NCBI RefSeq assembly: GCF_002266435.3
Contig: NZ_CP029426.2
Location: forward strand, 6,726,001 to 6,790,000
DNA: 64,000 bases
Reading direction: 5' to 3'
DNA from: Bradyrhizobium amphicarpaeae
GTDB lineage: Bacteria > Pseudomonadota > Alphaproteobacteria > Rhizobiales > Xanthobacteraceae
This document shows, in pieces, positions 45,111 to 54,637 of the stretch. The notes beneath the pieces were generated by a model. That model saw nothing but the letters and a program-made list of their open reading frames with translations, made no database searches and had not been told where the DNA came from. How positions within the stretch are numbered: position 1 is the first letter of the stretch; every line of letters begins with the position of its first letter. The translations under genes were made by a program, and so were the position numbers.

Positions 45111-45839
45111 TCAGGGGGAGATGATTCTGTGGCGGATCGCGATCGCGACCGCATGCGTCCGGTTGACGGCGCCAAGCTTGCGCGCAGCGGTTGAAAGATG
45201 CTCCTCGGCCGTGCGCTGCGTGATGTGCAGGATCTCGCCGATCTCCCAGGCCGACTTGCCCTGCGAGGCCCAGGCGAGCACCTCGCGCTCGCGCGGGGTA
45301 AGGCGCGTCGATGGATGCGGCTCCGGAACGAGCAGACGGCGAATGTGATCGAACCCGTACATCCCGATCAGGTGCAGCGCCGGCTTGCTGCGGGCATTGA
45401 GATCGAGATGAACGCCAGCGAGCGAGACGCCGGCCTCATAGCCGGTCAGACCGTGGATCGGAACGACGAAGCCGCGCGACATGCGGAAATCGGCAGCGCG
45501 CCGCATCACCTCCACCGCGCCGGGCTCCAGCTCCGGATCATACGGCGCTTCGGACCACTCGAAAGGATTCACCGTCTGCCGGCATTTGCGGATCACGGGA
45601 TCGACACGGTCGTAACTCTTTTGGGTGTAAAGGCTGAACCACTCGGCCGGCCACCTCTTGGCGAGCACCATCTGGGAGAAGCGCTGATCGGGATTCGGCA
45701 ATCCCGTCACGATGATATGCTCGAAGCCGTACCGGCCGAACGCGGTTGCAAGCGCCTCCATGGCATCCGGAACCTTGGTATAGGCTCCCAGCCCCTCAAT
45801 GAAGTCCAGCGCTTCCCGGCCATAATCCACGGCGGACAT
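45111..45839 (-). CDS. LuxR-family quorum-sensing regulator
   Basis: A 242-residue protein. The N-terminal autoinducer-binding domain (about 20-165) has the conserved Trp/Tyr/Asp pocket residues (WPAEWFSLYTQKSYDRVDP, GFVVPIHG). The C-terminal helix-turn-helix (about 176-235) is LTPREREVLAWASQGKSAWE with TAEEHLSTAARKLG. It resembles BjaR/RpaR. It should sense the signal made by the next gene. Convention and spacing suggest one transcription direction luxR to luxI with a palindrome in the 87-bp gap. Confidence 0.92.
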   Translation of the reverse strand: MSAVDYGREALDFIEGLGAYTKVPDAMEALATAFGRYGFEHIIVTGLPNPDQRFSQMVLAKRWPAEWFSLYTQKSYDRVDPVIRKCRQTVNPFEWSEAPYDPELEPGAVEVMRRAADFRMSRGFVVPIHGLTGYEAGVSLAGVHLDLNARSKPALHLIGMYGFDHIRRLLVPEPHPSTRLTPREREVLAWASQGKSAWEIGEILHITQRTAEEHLSTAARKLGAVNRTHAVAIAIRHRIISP

Positions 45840-46006
45840 CGGTGCGTTTCCTGACCCACACGGCCCTCGTATAGCACGTATTCGAGGGCTGCCTCAATTC
45901 GCTGCAGCCGTAGTTCTTCGGTGCTCATCCGGACTGAAGATTTAAACTACTTGTGGCAGAATTGACGTCACGATACACCTAAGGCGACCGAAGCGGGAAA
46001 ACCACG

Positions 46007-46183
46007 ATGGAAGACGAGGACATCGCCCTCAACAGCGTGCTCGGCCTGGAATTGAACCGCGTGTTTTTCGCCGTCCGCGAAACGGCAAACAAGCAGAAGA
46101 TCATCGAGTTCGCGCGCGAGGTGCTGCAAGGCGAGCGCGAGGAACTGGCCGAAAGCGTCTTGCCGGAAGGGCCGGCGAGCTAG
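46007..46183 (+). CDS. Small hypothetical protein (58 aa)
   Basis: A complete open frame of 59 codons, MEDEDIALNSVLGLELNRVF at the start and ending PEGPAS. It is soluble, acidic and helical, with codon use like neighbouring genes. It lies in the 386-bp gap between divergent luxR and the convergent hypothetical at 46226. No family recognised. Confidence 0.5.
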   Translation: MEDEDIALNSVLGLELNRVFFAVRETANKQKIIEFAREVLQGEREELAESVLPEGPAS

Positions 46184-46225
46184 AACGCAATTGCAGCATA
46201 GCTCGCGCCGGCGACAGCCGGGGGC

Positions 46226-46483
46226 TCAAGCCCGCGACCTGGTCTCGAGATCTATAAGCGCGCGACGTCCAACCGAGATCAATTCGTCCAAAGCCGTTAT
46301 GCCGGACTGAGCCGCGTCCAGCAGACGTGCAGCAACGAGCTTCCGGCTCTCGTGATCGCCGCCGTGCCTGACGTGACCGAACGCGGCCTCGAGTGCCGCA
46401 TCCAGGACAGTTCGCATGCGCCCCTCGACCTCGCTCATGTCATCTCTCACAAGACGCGCCTGCATTGGCGCCGATCCGTTCAT
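46226..46483 (-). CDS. Small hypothetical protein (85 aa)
   Basis: An 85-residue frame with a helical, charged composition (SEVEGRMRTVLDAALEAAFG, then RKLVAARLLDAAQSGITALDEL). Start choice is uncertain: an ATG at 46438 would give 70 residues. It is upstream of and divergent from kaiC. No family or membrane segment is visible. Confidence 0.5.
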   Translation of the reverse strand: MNGSAPMQARLVRDDMSEVEGRMRTVLDAALEAAFGHVRHGGDHESRKLVAARLLDAAQSGITALDELISVGRRALIDLETRSRA

Positions 46484-46743
46484 GTGATGAAGTGGCAAGA
46501 TTGTATGTGCAGTTGTGAACACTTAGCGTCGGGGATCGATGGCCCGAGGTAGTGGACGGCCCCGCCAGGCCGAGCCGCCCGTGGCCGATAGATCGCGACC
46601 GGGGGCGACCGACACCAATCATCGGCCGCACAACATCGATCCTCGCGACTTGTTCCTAACCAAGCGCTGACAAATTTGCCCGCCCCCCACTAGGCGTTCT
46701 GAGGTTCTTTGCTTAGAAAATCCGGAGGGAACCAGGATGGGAC

Positions 46744-48441
46744 ATGACTGACGGTATCACCAAATCCACGACCGGCATCGAAGGCTTTGACGATCTGACG
46801 CTGGGCGGCCTTCCCACCGGACGGCCGACGCTGGTCTGCGGTTCGGCCGGCTGCGGCAAGACGCTCTTTGCTTCGACCTTCCTCTTCAACGGCGCGAAGA
46901 TCTACGACGAGCCCGGCGTCTTCGTCACGTTCGAAGAGCGCCCGGTCGATATCGTCGCCAATGTGGAATCGCTCGGCTTCGACCTCCAGGGGCTGATCGA
47001 TCGGTCCAAGATCCACATCGAACACATCGCCATCGATCCGTCGGAGGTGGCCGAGATCGGAGACTACGATCTGGAGGCGCTGTTCCTGCGGCTCGAATTC
47101 GCCGTCGATCAGATCGGCGCCAAGCGCATCGTGCTCGACACCATCGAGAGCCTGTTCTCGGCGTTCTCCAATCCGGCGATCCTGCGCGCCGAAATCCGGC
47201 GCTTGTTCGACTGGCTCAAGCAGAAGGGCCTGACGGCGGTCATCACCGGCGAACGCGGCGACGGCAGCCTGACGCGGCAGGGCCTCGAAGAATACGTCTC
47301 CGATTGCGTCATCCTGCTCGATCACCGGGTCGAGAACCAGATCTCGACGCGGCGGCTGCGCATCGTCAAATATCGCGGCACCGCGCACGGCACCAACGAA
47401 TATCCGTTCCTGATCGACGAGGACGGCTTTTCCGTATTGCCGGTCTCCTCGCTCGGCCTCGGTCACAAGGTGTTCGACGAGCGCATCTCGACGGGGGTGC
47501 CCGACCTCGACGCCATGCTCACCGGTGGCGGCTTCTACCGGGGCAGCAGCATCTTGCTCACCGGCGTCGCCGGCTCCGGCAAGAGCTCGCTCGCCTGCAT
47601 GATGGCCGACGCCGCCTGCCAGCGCGGCGAACGGGCCCTCTATCTCTCGTTCGAGGAATCCGAGGCGCAGACCGTGCGCAACATGAAGTCGATCGGCACC
47701 AACCTGGACAAGTGGCTGAAGCAGGGCCAGCTGCGCTACATCGCCGCGCGCCCGACTTTCTACTCGCTCGAAATGCACCTTGCGATCATGCTGCGCGAGA
47801 TCAACAGGTTCAAGCCTCGGCTCGTCGTGCTCGATCCGATCTCCGCCTTCACCGATTCAGCCGACATCGCCGAGGTGCAGGCGATGCTGCTGCGCATCGT
47901 CGACTACCTCAAGTCCAACGGCATCACTGCCGTTTTTACCCATCTGGCAAGTGTCGAGCAGGCGGAAACCGACGCCGGCCTGTCGTCGATCATGGATGGT
48001 TGGATCCTTCTGCTCAACCGCGAGGCCAACGGCGAATTCAACCGTGAACTCTATCTCCTGAAAGCGCGCGGCATCTCGCATTCCAACCAGGTCCGCGAGT
48101 TCGTCATGTCGAATAGCGGCATCCACCTGCTGGAGCCCTATCTGGGCGAGGGCGGCGCATTGACGGGTTCGGCGCGCCGCAACGAAGAGGCGCGGGCGCG
48201 CCGAGCCGAGACCGAGCGGCAGACCGAGGTCGCCCGCGTGCAGGACCAGGTCACGCAACGGCGGCGCCGCGCACTCGCCCAGATCGAAGCTCTCAACGCG
48301 GATATCGAAGCCGACGAGGCCGAGCTCAAGCGGTTGATGACGGCCGAGGAAATCTATCAGCAACAAAGCCGGGAAAACACCGCAGCACTGGCGCGCGGAC
48401 GGGGATTGGACCTCTCGACCGGCAAGAAGAAGCAGGACTAA
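46744..48441 (+). CDS. kaiC: KaiC-family ATPase
   Basis: A 565-residue tandem KaiC. CI has Walker A GSAGCGKT (33-40) and catalytic FEERP; CII has GVAGSGKS (274-281) and FEESE. The CII autophosphorylation region keeps a pair of Ser (414-415, LSSIMD) where cyanobacterial KaiC has Ser431-Thr432, in an ETD-x6 context. A C-terminal extension (about 480-565) is charged and coiled-coil-like, unlike the cyanobacterial tail. kaiB follows 3 nt downstream and a histidine kinase overlaps it, while kaiA is absent. Confidence 0.93.
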   Translation: MTDGITKSTTGIEGFDDLTLGGLPTGRPTLVCGSAGCGKTLFASTFLFNGAKIYDEPGVFVTFEERPVDIVANVESLGFDLQGLIDRSKIHIEHIAIDPSEVAEIGDYDLEALFLRLEFAVDQIGAKRIVLDTIESLFSAFSNPAILRAEIRRLFDWLKQKGLTAVITGERGDGSLTRQGLEEYVSDCVILLDHRVENQISTRRLRIVKYRGTAHGTNEYPFLIDEDGFSVLPVSSLGLGHKVFDERISTGVPDLDAMLTGGGFYRGSSILLTGVAGSGKSSLACMMADAACQRGERALYLSFEESEAQTVRNMKSIGTNLDKWLKQGQLRYIAARPTFYSLEMHLAIMLREINRFKPRLVVLDPISAFTDSADIAEVQAMLLRIVDYLKSNGITAVFTHLASVEQAETDAGLSSIMDGWILLLNREANGEFNRELYLLKARGISHSNQVREFVMSNSGIHLLEPYLGEGGALTGSARRNEEARARRAETERQTEVARVQDQVTQRRRRALAQIEALNADIEADEAELKRLMTAEEIYQQQSRENTAALARGRGLDLSTGKKKQD

Positions 48442-48444
48442 GCC

Positions 48445-48732
48445 ATGACCGAAGTCGACAAAGAGCCCGTCAAGCTCGTCCTCTACGTCGCCGGCGAGAC
48501 GCCCAAATCGCTCGCCGCGATCCGCAATCTGGAAAAGATCTGCTCCGAGCACCTGGCCGGCAAGTACAAGGTCGAGGTCGTCGACCTCAAGAAGCAGCCG
48601 CAGCTCGCCCGGGAGCATGGCATCGTCGCCATTCCGACCCTGGTGAAGGAGCTGCCGGTCCCGATCCGCAAGATCATCGGGGACCTTTCCGACACCCAGA
48701 AGGTTCTAGTTCATCTGTCGGTGGAGGAATGA
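48445..48732 (+). CDS. kaiB: KaiB thioredoxin-like clock protein
   Basis: A 95-residue KaiB family protein. The N-terminal [20 protein letters not shown] and later [23 protein letters not shown] match the fold-switching KaiB core with the cis-Pro-type IPTL. In cyanobacteria KaiB binds the CI ring of phospho-KaiC and switches output. It is translationally linked to kaiC on one side and overlaps the histidine kinase start on the other. Confidence 0.93.
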   Translation: MTEVDKEPVKLVLYVAGETPKSLAAIRNLEKICSEHLAGKYKVEVVDLKKQPQLAREHGIVAIPTLVKELPVPIRKIIGDLSDTQKVLVHLSVEE

Positions 48733-50216
48733 TGGCGGTGGTATCGCTCGTATCTGCGTTGACCCGGGACGAGCTCGAGGCTCGGCTTTACGAAGCCGAG
48801 GAGACGCTCCGGGCCATCCGCGAGGGCGAGATCGATGCCGTCGTCATCAAAGGCGGCACCACCGAGCAGGTCTTCACGCTCGAAGGCGACGGACACTCCT
48901 ATCGAACCTTCATGGAAGCGATGGACATCGGTGCCGCAGCGTTCGACGCCGATGGGCAATTGCTTTATGCCAACCAGGCGCTGTGCAACCTGCTCGACCA
49001 GCCGGCCAGCGAGCTGTCCGGGCAGGCGTTGCTCGGCATGCTCGACGCCGTCAACCAGACAACTTTCCGCCGGCTGCTCACCCAGGCGCTGCGGGAGCGG
49101 CAATCCTCTGAAATTCACGTTCGCGTCGGCGACAGCGAGCGCAGCTTCCTCCTCACCGGTGCTCCGATCGATTTCGGCATCGTGAGCGGCGTCGCAATCA
49201 CGTTCACCGACATCAGCGAGCGCGAGCAGACGGCGGCCGCCAGGGAGTCCGAGCGGCTGGCGCGGTCAGTTCTCGCCTCCGCCAACGAGGCCGTCATCGT
49301 CTGCGACCGCTCCGGCATGGTCACCCACATCAATGGGGCCGCCGAACGGATCTGCGCCGAGGGTCCGATCGGGAAGCGGTTCGAGGAGGCGATCGCGCTG
49401 ACCTTCGCCGATGCTGCCGAGCTGATGTCGGGTGCCGATATCGTCGCGATGGCTGTCGGGGGTACGCCGGTGCAGGGACTCGAAGCGGCAGTGAAGACAT
49501 CTGCCGTCGACGTCACCGATGTCATGATCAGCGCGGCACCGCTCGTCGTATCCGGCGACCGGACCCAGGGCTGCGTGGTCACGCTGATCAACCTGTCGCA
49601 GCGCAAGGCCGCCGAGCGTCGCCAGACCCTCCTGATGGGCGAGCTCGATCACCGCGTCAAGAACACGCTGGCCATGGTGCTGGCGATCTCCGCGCGCACC
49701 GCGTCCCACGAGCGCACCATCGAGGACTTCCAGAAATCCTTTTCCGGCCGCATCCAGGCCCTGGCGGCCACCCATACATTGCTGTCCAACGCGTCCTGGG
49801 AGAACCTCCAGATCAAGGACGTGCTCAGCGTCGAGCTGGCGCCTTATGCGACGCTCTCCAGCGGACGCATCACGATAGAAGGGCTGGATATCTCCGTCGA
49901 CTCCAAGACGGCCGTGTCCCTAGGGCTGGTATTCCACGAATTGACGACCAACGCAGTGAAGTACGGCGCGCTTTCGACCCGCGCCGGCAAGCTGTCGGTG
50001 CGGCGGATCGGCCTGCTTGACGACGGCGCGCTGCAGATCGAATGGGAAGAGCGCGGTGGGCCCCTGGTGACCCCGCCGACGGTCTCGGGCTTCGGCCAGA
50101 CCTTGATCTCGCGCAGCCTCGGCAGCGGTCCCAACGGCGGCACGAAGCTCGAATACCGGCCGACCGGCGTGGTCTGCCAGATCCTGATTCCGAAATACGG
50201 CCACTTCCATTCCTAG
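48729..50216 (+). CDS. PAS-containing HWE histidine kinase
   Basis: A 495-residue soluble kinase. After an N-terminal coiled coil ([20 protein letters not shown]) come two PAS domains (about 55-160 and 175-285; [10 protein letters not shown] and [13 protein letters not shown] end them). The HWE core follows: [19 protein letters not shown], with phospho-His about 308, then [15 protein letters not shown] and WEERGGP. HWE kinases usually feed general-stress or light responses through PhyR-type regulators, none of which is nearby. The overlap with kaiB makes it the likely partner or output of KaiBC. Confidence 0.88.
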   Translation: MMAVVSLVSALTRDELEARLYEAEETLRAIREGEIDAVVIKGGTTEQVFTLEGDGHSYRTFMEAMDIGAAAFDADGQLLYANQALCNLLDQPASELSGQALLGMLDAVNQTTFRRLLTQALRERQSSEIHVRVGDSERSFLLTGAPIDFGIVSGVAITFTDISEREQTAAARESERLARSVLASANEAVIVCDRSGMVTHINGAAERICAEGPIGKRFEEAIALTFADAAELMSGADIVAMAVGGTPVQGLEAAVKTSAVDVTDVMISAAPLVVSGDRTQGCVVTLINLSQRKAAERRQTLLMGELDHRVKNTLAMVLAISARTASHERTIEDFQKSFSGRIQALAATHTLLSNASWENLQIKDVLSVELAPYATLSSGRITIEGLDISVDSKTAVSLGLVFHELTTNAVKYGALSTRAGKLSVRRIGLLDDGALQIEWEERGGPLVTPPTVSGFGQTLISRSLGSGPNGGTKLEYRPTGVVCQILIPKYGHFHS

Positions 50217-50286
50217 AATATTGCCGCTGGATGGCCGCGCGCCTTCCGTGAGATGATCCAGGAAGACCATTCCGGGACATCCAGAG

Positions 50287-51273
50287 ATGATGACGCTGCG
50301 CCAGGTGGAAGTGATCCGTGCCGTGATGGTGACGGGCACCATCGGCGGCGCGGCGAAGCTGCTCAACGTCTCCGCGCCGGGGATCAGCCGCCTCGTCAAA
50401 TACACCGAGCGCTCGCTCGGCATCCGCTTCTTCCAGCGCCAGAACGGACGCTACTTCCCGACGCCGGAAGCCGAGAACATCTTCGAGCAGATCAACGGGG
50501 TCTACAAGAAGGTCGACGATCTCTCCGAGATCATCTCCAAGATCGGCCGCGGCGGTCTGTCCGAGCTGCGGATCGGCTCGGTGCCGAGCATCTCGCAGGT
50601 GATGGTGCCGCGCGCGATCGAGCGCGTCCGCCGCCGCTATCCTGATTTGGGCATCGACATCAACATCCTCAAGCTCGAGGAGGCCATCGACTATCTCATG
50701 CTCGGCCGCGGCGAGTGCGTGGCGATGAGCTACCGGCTCGAGCATTCCGGGCTCGACTTCATGCCGCTGGCCTCGGGCGAGCTGTACTGCATCGTGCCGC
50801 CGGGGCACGAGCTCGCCGGCCGCAAGCAGGTCTCGGCCGCCGAGATCACCCGCTATCCGCTGATCGGCATCGATCCCAACGATCCCTACGGCCGGATCAT
50901 GGCCGAGATCTTTGCCCGCGACCGTCTCGCCTACAACATCACCATCCGCGCGCGCTTCGGCACCACGGTCTGTGCTCTTGTGAAGGCGGGCCTCGGCATC
51001 GCCATCATCGACCAGTTCACGGTGGCCCATGGCGGCTATCCCGGCATCGAGCTTCTGAAGATCGCCGAGCCGACGCGGTTCGACACTTACATCGCGGTCA
51101 AGCGCGGCGCGCCGCTGTCGCTCCATGCCGAGTCCTTCATCGAGTCGCTGCGCGCCGAGATGCGCGCGGTCGAGCCGTCCCGCGGCAACGGCAAGGCCGT
51201 GCCGGGCGGCAACGGAAGGGCCGTGCCGGGCGGAAACGGCAAGGCCGGCGGCACGCGCGGGCGGAAGAAATAA
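50287..51273 (+). CDS. LysR-family regulator of the shikimate/quinate cluster
   Basis: A 328-residue LysR protein: helix-turn-helix at about 4-64 (LRQVEVIRAVMVTGTIGGAA, KLLNVSAPGISRLVKY) and an effector domain with the ELYCIVPPGHELAG and FGTTVCALVKAGLGIAII segments. An odd feature is a Gly/Asn-rich C-terminal tail (about 297-328) of near-repeats GNGKAVPG / GNGRAVPG / GNGKAGG. It lies upstream of aroE, in the same direction, and probably regulates the operon. Confidence 0.88.
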   Translation: MMTLRQVEVIRAVMVTGTIGGAAKLLNVSAPGISRLVKYTERSLGIRFFQRQNGRYFPTPEAENIFEQINGVYKKVDDLSEIISKIGRGGLSELRIGSVPSISQVMVPRAIERVRRRYPDLGIDINILKLEEAIDYLMLGRGECVAMSYRLEHSGLDFMPLASGELYCIVPPGHELAGRKQVSAAEITRYPLIGIDPNDPYGRIMAEIFARDRLAYNITIRARFGTTVCALVKAGLGIAIIDQFTVAHGGYPGIELLKIAEPTRFDTYIAVKRGAPLSLHAESFIESLRAEMRAVEPSRGNGKAVPGGNGRAVPGGNGKAGGTRGRKK

Positions 51274-51416
51274 CATCATGTTAGGTTTGCCGGATGAAAG
51301 GGTAATTGTGTTAGGCGGGGGAAAGGCTATCGTCGCGCCAGGAACTGCGCTTGGCTTGCGGGAATTTCCTCGCTAATCGCCGGGACCGAACGCTCCTTTT
51401 GAGACGATAGCGAACC

Positions 51417-52295
51417 ATGTCGAAGCGCGGATACGCCGCCAGCAAGAAGCTCCTCACCGGACTGATCGGCGCGCCGATCGCGCATTCCGCCTCCCCCGCC
51501 ATGCATGAGCGCGCCGCCGAGGCGCTCGGCCTGCGCGGCCATTACCAGCTCATCGAGGTTGCCGGCGCCGATGCGGCGGGGCTTCGCATGATGCTCGAAG
51601 GCGTGCGGCGGCTCGGCTTTGCCGGCGTCAATGTCACCTACCCCTACAAGGAAGCGGTGGTCCCGCTGCTCGACGAGCTGGCGCCGGGCGCAGCCAGCAT
51701 GGGCGCGGTCAACACCGTCGTCGTCAGGGACGGCCGCCTGACCGGCCACAACACCGACACCACGGGCTTTGCGCGCGCGGTGGCGCCGTTGCTGGCGTCC
51801 GCGGGGAATGCCGTTGCGGTGATCGGCGCCGGCGGCGTCGGCAAGGCGATCGCGTTTGCGCTGGCGAGCCTGGAGGTGCGCGACATCCGCATCTTCGACA
51901 GCGAGCCGGCGCGCGCGGCGACGCTCGTCTCCCTGCTGGCGCCGCGAGGCGGCGCAAGGATCGCCGCAAGCGTCGAGGATGCGCTGCAAGGCGCAACCGG
52001 TCTCGTCAACGGCACGCCGGTCGGCATGCTGCCGGACCGGGGCATGCCGGTTGCCGCCACGCTTCTGCACGAAAAATTGTGGGTCGCGGATGCGGTCTAC
52101 TCGCCGCTGATCACGCCGCTGCTGGCAACGGCCCAAGCCAGGGGCGCGCGGATCATGACCGGGCGGGAGCTCGCGATCTATCAGGCCGCCGACGCGTTCG
52201 AACTGTTCACGGGCCTTGCCCCATCGACCGATGTCATGGGAGAGGCATTCGACGAGGTGATGGCGGCACGAAGCTCGGCCTATCACGCAGCCTAA
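51417..52295 (+). CDS. Shikimate/quinate dehydrogenase (AroE-family)
   Basis: A 292-residue AroE-family enzyme. N-terminal substrate site IAHSASPAMHERA, catalytic Lys in VNVTYPYKEAV, NTVVV, GHNTDTTGF with the catalytic Asp, then the Rossmann motif GAGGVGKAI and the ending AIYQAADAFELFTG. In this cluster it is better read as a catabolic enzyme oxidising shikimate or quinate to 3-dehydroshikimate or 3-dehydroquinate than as the biosynthetic AroE. It follows LysR and precedes the binding-protein gene. Confidence 0.87.
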   Translation: MSKRGYAASKKLLTGLIGAPIAHSASPAMHERAAEALGLRGHYQLIEVAGADAAGLRMMLEGVRRLGFAGVNVTYPYKEAVVPLLDELAPGAASMGAVNTVVVRDGRLTGHNTDTTGFARAVAPLLASAGNAVAVIGAGGVGKAIAFALASLEVRDIRIFDSEPARAATLVSLLAPRGGARIAASVEDALQGATGLVNGTPVGMLPDRGMPVAATLLHEKLWVADAVYSPLITPLLATAQARGARIMTGRELAIYQAADAFELFTGLAPSTDVMGEAFDEVMAARSSAYHAA

Positions 52296-52360
52296 CCGAA
52301 GCGGCCGGACACAAGGCCGCGAGCAATCTCGACGAAAAATGGAAAATGGGAGGAGAAACC

Positions 52361-53491
52361 ATGAAATCGACAATCCTGGCAGGCGCCCTGCTTGCGTTCG
52401 CAGCTGCAACCGGCGTCCACGCCCAGGCGATCAAGCTCGCCGACGTCGCCGAGCTCTCGGGCGGCGGTGCCACCGTCGGCACCAATTGGAAGAACGGCAT
52501 CGACCTCGCGATCGAGGAGATCAACGCCAAGGGCGGCGTGCTCGGCCGCAAGCTCGAGGTCACCCACGCCGACTCGCAGTCCAACCCCGGCGTTGCCCGC
52601 GCCCAGGTACAGAAGGCGCTCGACGCCGAACCCTATGTGCTGCTCGGGCCCGGCTATTCCGGCTCGGTCAAAGTCACCGCGCCGCTCGCGGCCGAAGCCG
52701 GCATCGCACAGATCATGGGTGGCGAAGCCGCCGAGTTGACGCAAGGAGGCAACAAGTTCCTGTTCCGCACCTCGTTCGGCCAGCAATCCTCGATGCCGAA
52801 GGTCGCGAAATACATCCATGACGAGATGAAGGCGAAGACGGTCGCGGTGGTCTGGGTCAACAACGATTTCGGCCGCGGCGGCCGCGACATGGTGACCAAG
52901 GAGCTCGAACGTCTCGGCTCCAAGGTGGTGGCCGATCTCTCGACAGAAGCCGGCCAGGCCGATTTCGCCGCCGACGTCGGCAAGATCAAGGCTGCCAATC
53001 CCGACGCCGTGTTCGTGTACCTCAACGAGGAAGAGAGCGCGCGCATCCTGAAAGAGCTGAAGCGCCAGGGCGTCACCGCGCCGCTGATGGGCGAGACCAC
53101 GCTGATCGGCCAGAAGGTGATCGAGCTCGCCGGCGACGCCGCCAACGGCGCCCGCGGCCATGTCGGCCTCACCACCGATGCGCCGGTCGATCTGATCAAG
53201 GCGTTCCGCGAGAAGTTTGCCAAGAAGTACAATTACGTCCCTGACCATAACGGCCTGAAAGGCTACCTCGCCGTCTACATGGTGAAAGCCACCACCGAGA
53301 AGATGGGCAAGGTCGACCCGAAGAAGTTCGCCGACACGCTGCACGGACTGACCATCAAGGCCGCGGACGAGCCGGGCATTCTGATGGACGTCACCTTCAG
53401 CGATACCGGCGATATCGACCGCCAGAGTTTTCTGGTCGAAGTGGTCGAAGGCAAGCAGGTCGTGAAGCAGGTGCTGCCGAAGGTGAAGTGA
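52361..53491 (+). CDS. Branched-chain-type ABC solute-binding protein
   Basis: A 376-residue periplasmic binding protein of the LivK/aromatic group, signal peptide about 1-20 (VHA-Q). The two lobes include IKLADVAELSGGGATVG, the GPGYSGSVKVTAPLAAEAGI hinge and NDFGRGGRDM. A GGGAGGAG ribosome binding site fixes the ATG. It is followed by a family B repeat and then livHMGF and a 3-dehydroshikimate dehydratase, so shikimate or quinate is its likely ligand. Confidence 0.9.
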   Translation: MKSTILAGALLAFAAATGVHAQAIKLADVAELSGGGATVGTNWKNGIDLAIEEINAKGGVLGRKLEVTHADSQSNPGVARAQVQKALDAEPYVLLGPGYSGSVKVTAPLAAEAGIAQIMGGEAAELTQGGNKFLFRTSFGQQSSMPKVAKYIHDEMKAKTVAVVWVNNDFGRGGRDMVTKELERLGSKVVADLSTEAGQADFAADVGKIKAANPDAVFVYLNEEESARILKELKRQGVTAPLMGETTLIGQKVIELAGDAANGARGHVGLTTDAPVDLIKAFREKFAKKYNYVPDHNGLKGYLAVYMVKATTEKMGKVDPKKFADTLHGLTIKAADEPGILMDVTFSDTGDIDRQSFLVEVVEGKQVVKQVLPKVK

Positions 53492-53560
53492 TCTGAGCCT
53501 CTCTCCGCAGGCGGAAGGGCTATCGCGTATCGACGTTTTGCGAGATCTGAGCGCGCGCCT

Positions 53561-53690
53561 CGTCCTTCGAGACGACCGCTTCGCGGTCTCCTCAGGATGA
53601 GGCTAAGCGGCAGCGATGCTCGTTGAAACGATTGCCGCGCACTCCGCCCTCATCCTGAGGGTCCGCCAACGGCGGGCGTCTCGAAGGATG
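53561..53690. repeat. Interspersed palindromic repeat, family B copy 3
   Basis: CGTCCTTCGAGACG...CTCCTCAGGATGAGG and CCTCATCCTGAGGG...CGTCTCGAAGGATGG form two nested inverted units. Between the binding-protein gene and livH, it may stabilise the first part of the transcript or lower the permease share. Confidence 0.85.
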
Positions 53691-53761
53691 GCTACAGGCA
53701 AGATCGCTCCCATATGCGATTGCCCTAGCGCTCGCGGGAGCGGGAGAGAAAAGAGGGGAAA

Positions 53762-54637
53762 ATGTCCAACCTGTTCGATCTTCTAGTCGCGGGGCTTGCC
53801 ACCGGCGCGATCTATGCACTGGTCGCGGTCGGCTTCACGTTGCTGTGGCAGACCTCGCAGACCATCAATTTCGCGCAAGGCGAGTTCGTGATGCTGCCGG
53901 CGTTCCTGATGCTGGCGGCGATGCATGCGGGCGCGCCGTTCTGGCTCGCGATCATCCTCGGCATCCTGCTGTCGATGATCCTGCTCGGGCTCGGCTTCAA
54001 GATGCTGCTGGTCGACCCGATGATGCGCCACGGCGTGCTGCCCCTCGCCATCGCCACCATGGCGCTGGCGATCGGCCTCAAGGAAGCGGTCAAGCAGTTC
54101 TTCAGCGCCGAGGCCTCGCCTTTCCCGTCGATCGTGCCGACCGGCGACATCTCCATCCTCGGCCACGCGATCTCGCTGCAAAGCATCGGCGTCCTCGTCG
54201 TCGCGATTCTGGCCGTGTTCGGCCTGACCGCGCTTCTCAACCGCACCTCGCTCGGCCACCAGATGCAGGCGGCTGCACAAAACCCGACGGTGGCGCGCAT
54301 CATCGGCGTGCCCGTGGAGCGGATGATCCTGCTGACTTTCCTGATCAATGCCTTCCTGGTCGCGCTGGCCTCGCTCTTGATCACGCCGATTTATTTGGCA
54401 AAATTCTCCTCCGGCGAGGTGCTGGGCCAGGCCGCTTTCATCGCCGCGATCGTCGGCGGCTTCAACCAGGTGCGCGGCGCGATCGCCGGCGGCCTGCTGA
54501 TCGGCGTGCTCGACAATCTCGCGGCCAGCTACGTCTCCACCCAATATCGCGCGGCGGTGCCGCTGATCTTCCTGATCGTCGTCATCCTGTTCCGGCCGCA
54601 AGGGTTGCTGGGCCGCGCCGAGGAGCGCACGGTATGA
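53762..54637 (+). CDS. livH: Branched-chain-type ABC permease LivH (second set)
   Basis: A 291-residue permease. ATGAIYALVAVGFTLLWQ and the GFNQVRGAIAGGL C-terminal segment are family marks; about eight helices. It begins behind AGAGGGGAA. Its end overlaps livM (ATGA). Confidence 0.93.
   Translation: MSNLFDLLVAGLATGAIYALVAVGFTLLWQTSQTINFAQGEFVMLPAFLMLAAMHAGAPFWLAIILGILLSMILLGLGFKMLLVDPMMRHGVLPLAIATMALAIGLKEAVKQFFSAEASPFPSIVPTGDISILGHAISLQSIGVLVVAILAVFGLTALLNRTSLGHQMQAAAQNPTVARIIGVPVERMILLTFLINAFLVALASLLITPIYLAKFSSGEVLGQAAFIAAIVGGFNQVRGAIAGGLLIGVLDNLAASYVSTQYRAAVPLIFLIVVILFRPQGLLGRAEERTV

Noticed and set aside
45707..45928. Small minus-strand frame starting MSTEELRLQRIEAALEYV, overlapping the luxR start
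   Set aside because: The first 30 residues look protein-like, but the rest overlaps luxR in another frame and is Arg/Pro-rich. It could be a leader or remnant; support is too weak for a gene call.
46621..46743. EcfG-type stress promoter before kaiC or its divergent neighbour
   Set aside because: Minus-strand GGAAC-N16-TGTT and a plus-strand GGAAC were seen, but neither has a proper CGTT -10 element at a sensible distance.
51417..52295. Assignment as the housekeeping biosynthetic aroE
   Set aside because: Motifs fit AroE, but the gene lies between a LysR regulator and a shikimate-type uptake and dehydratase operon, so a catabolic role is more likely.
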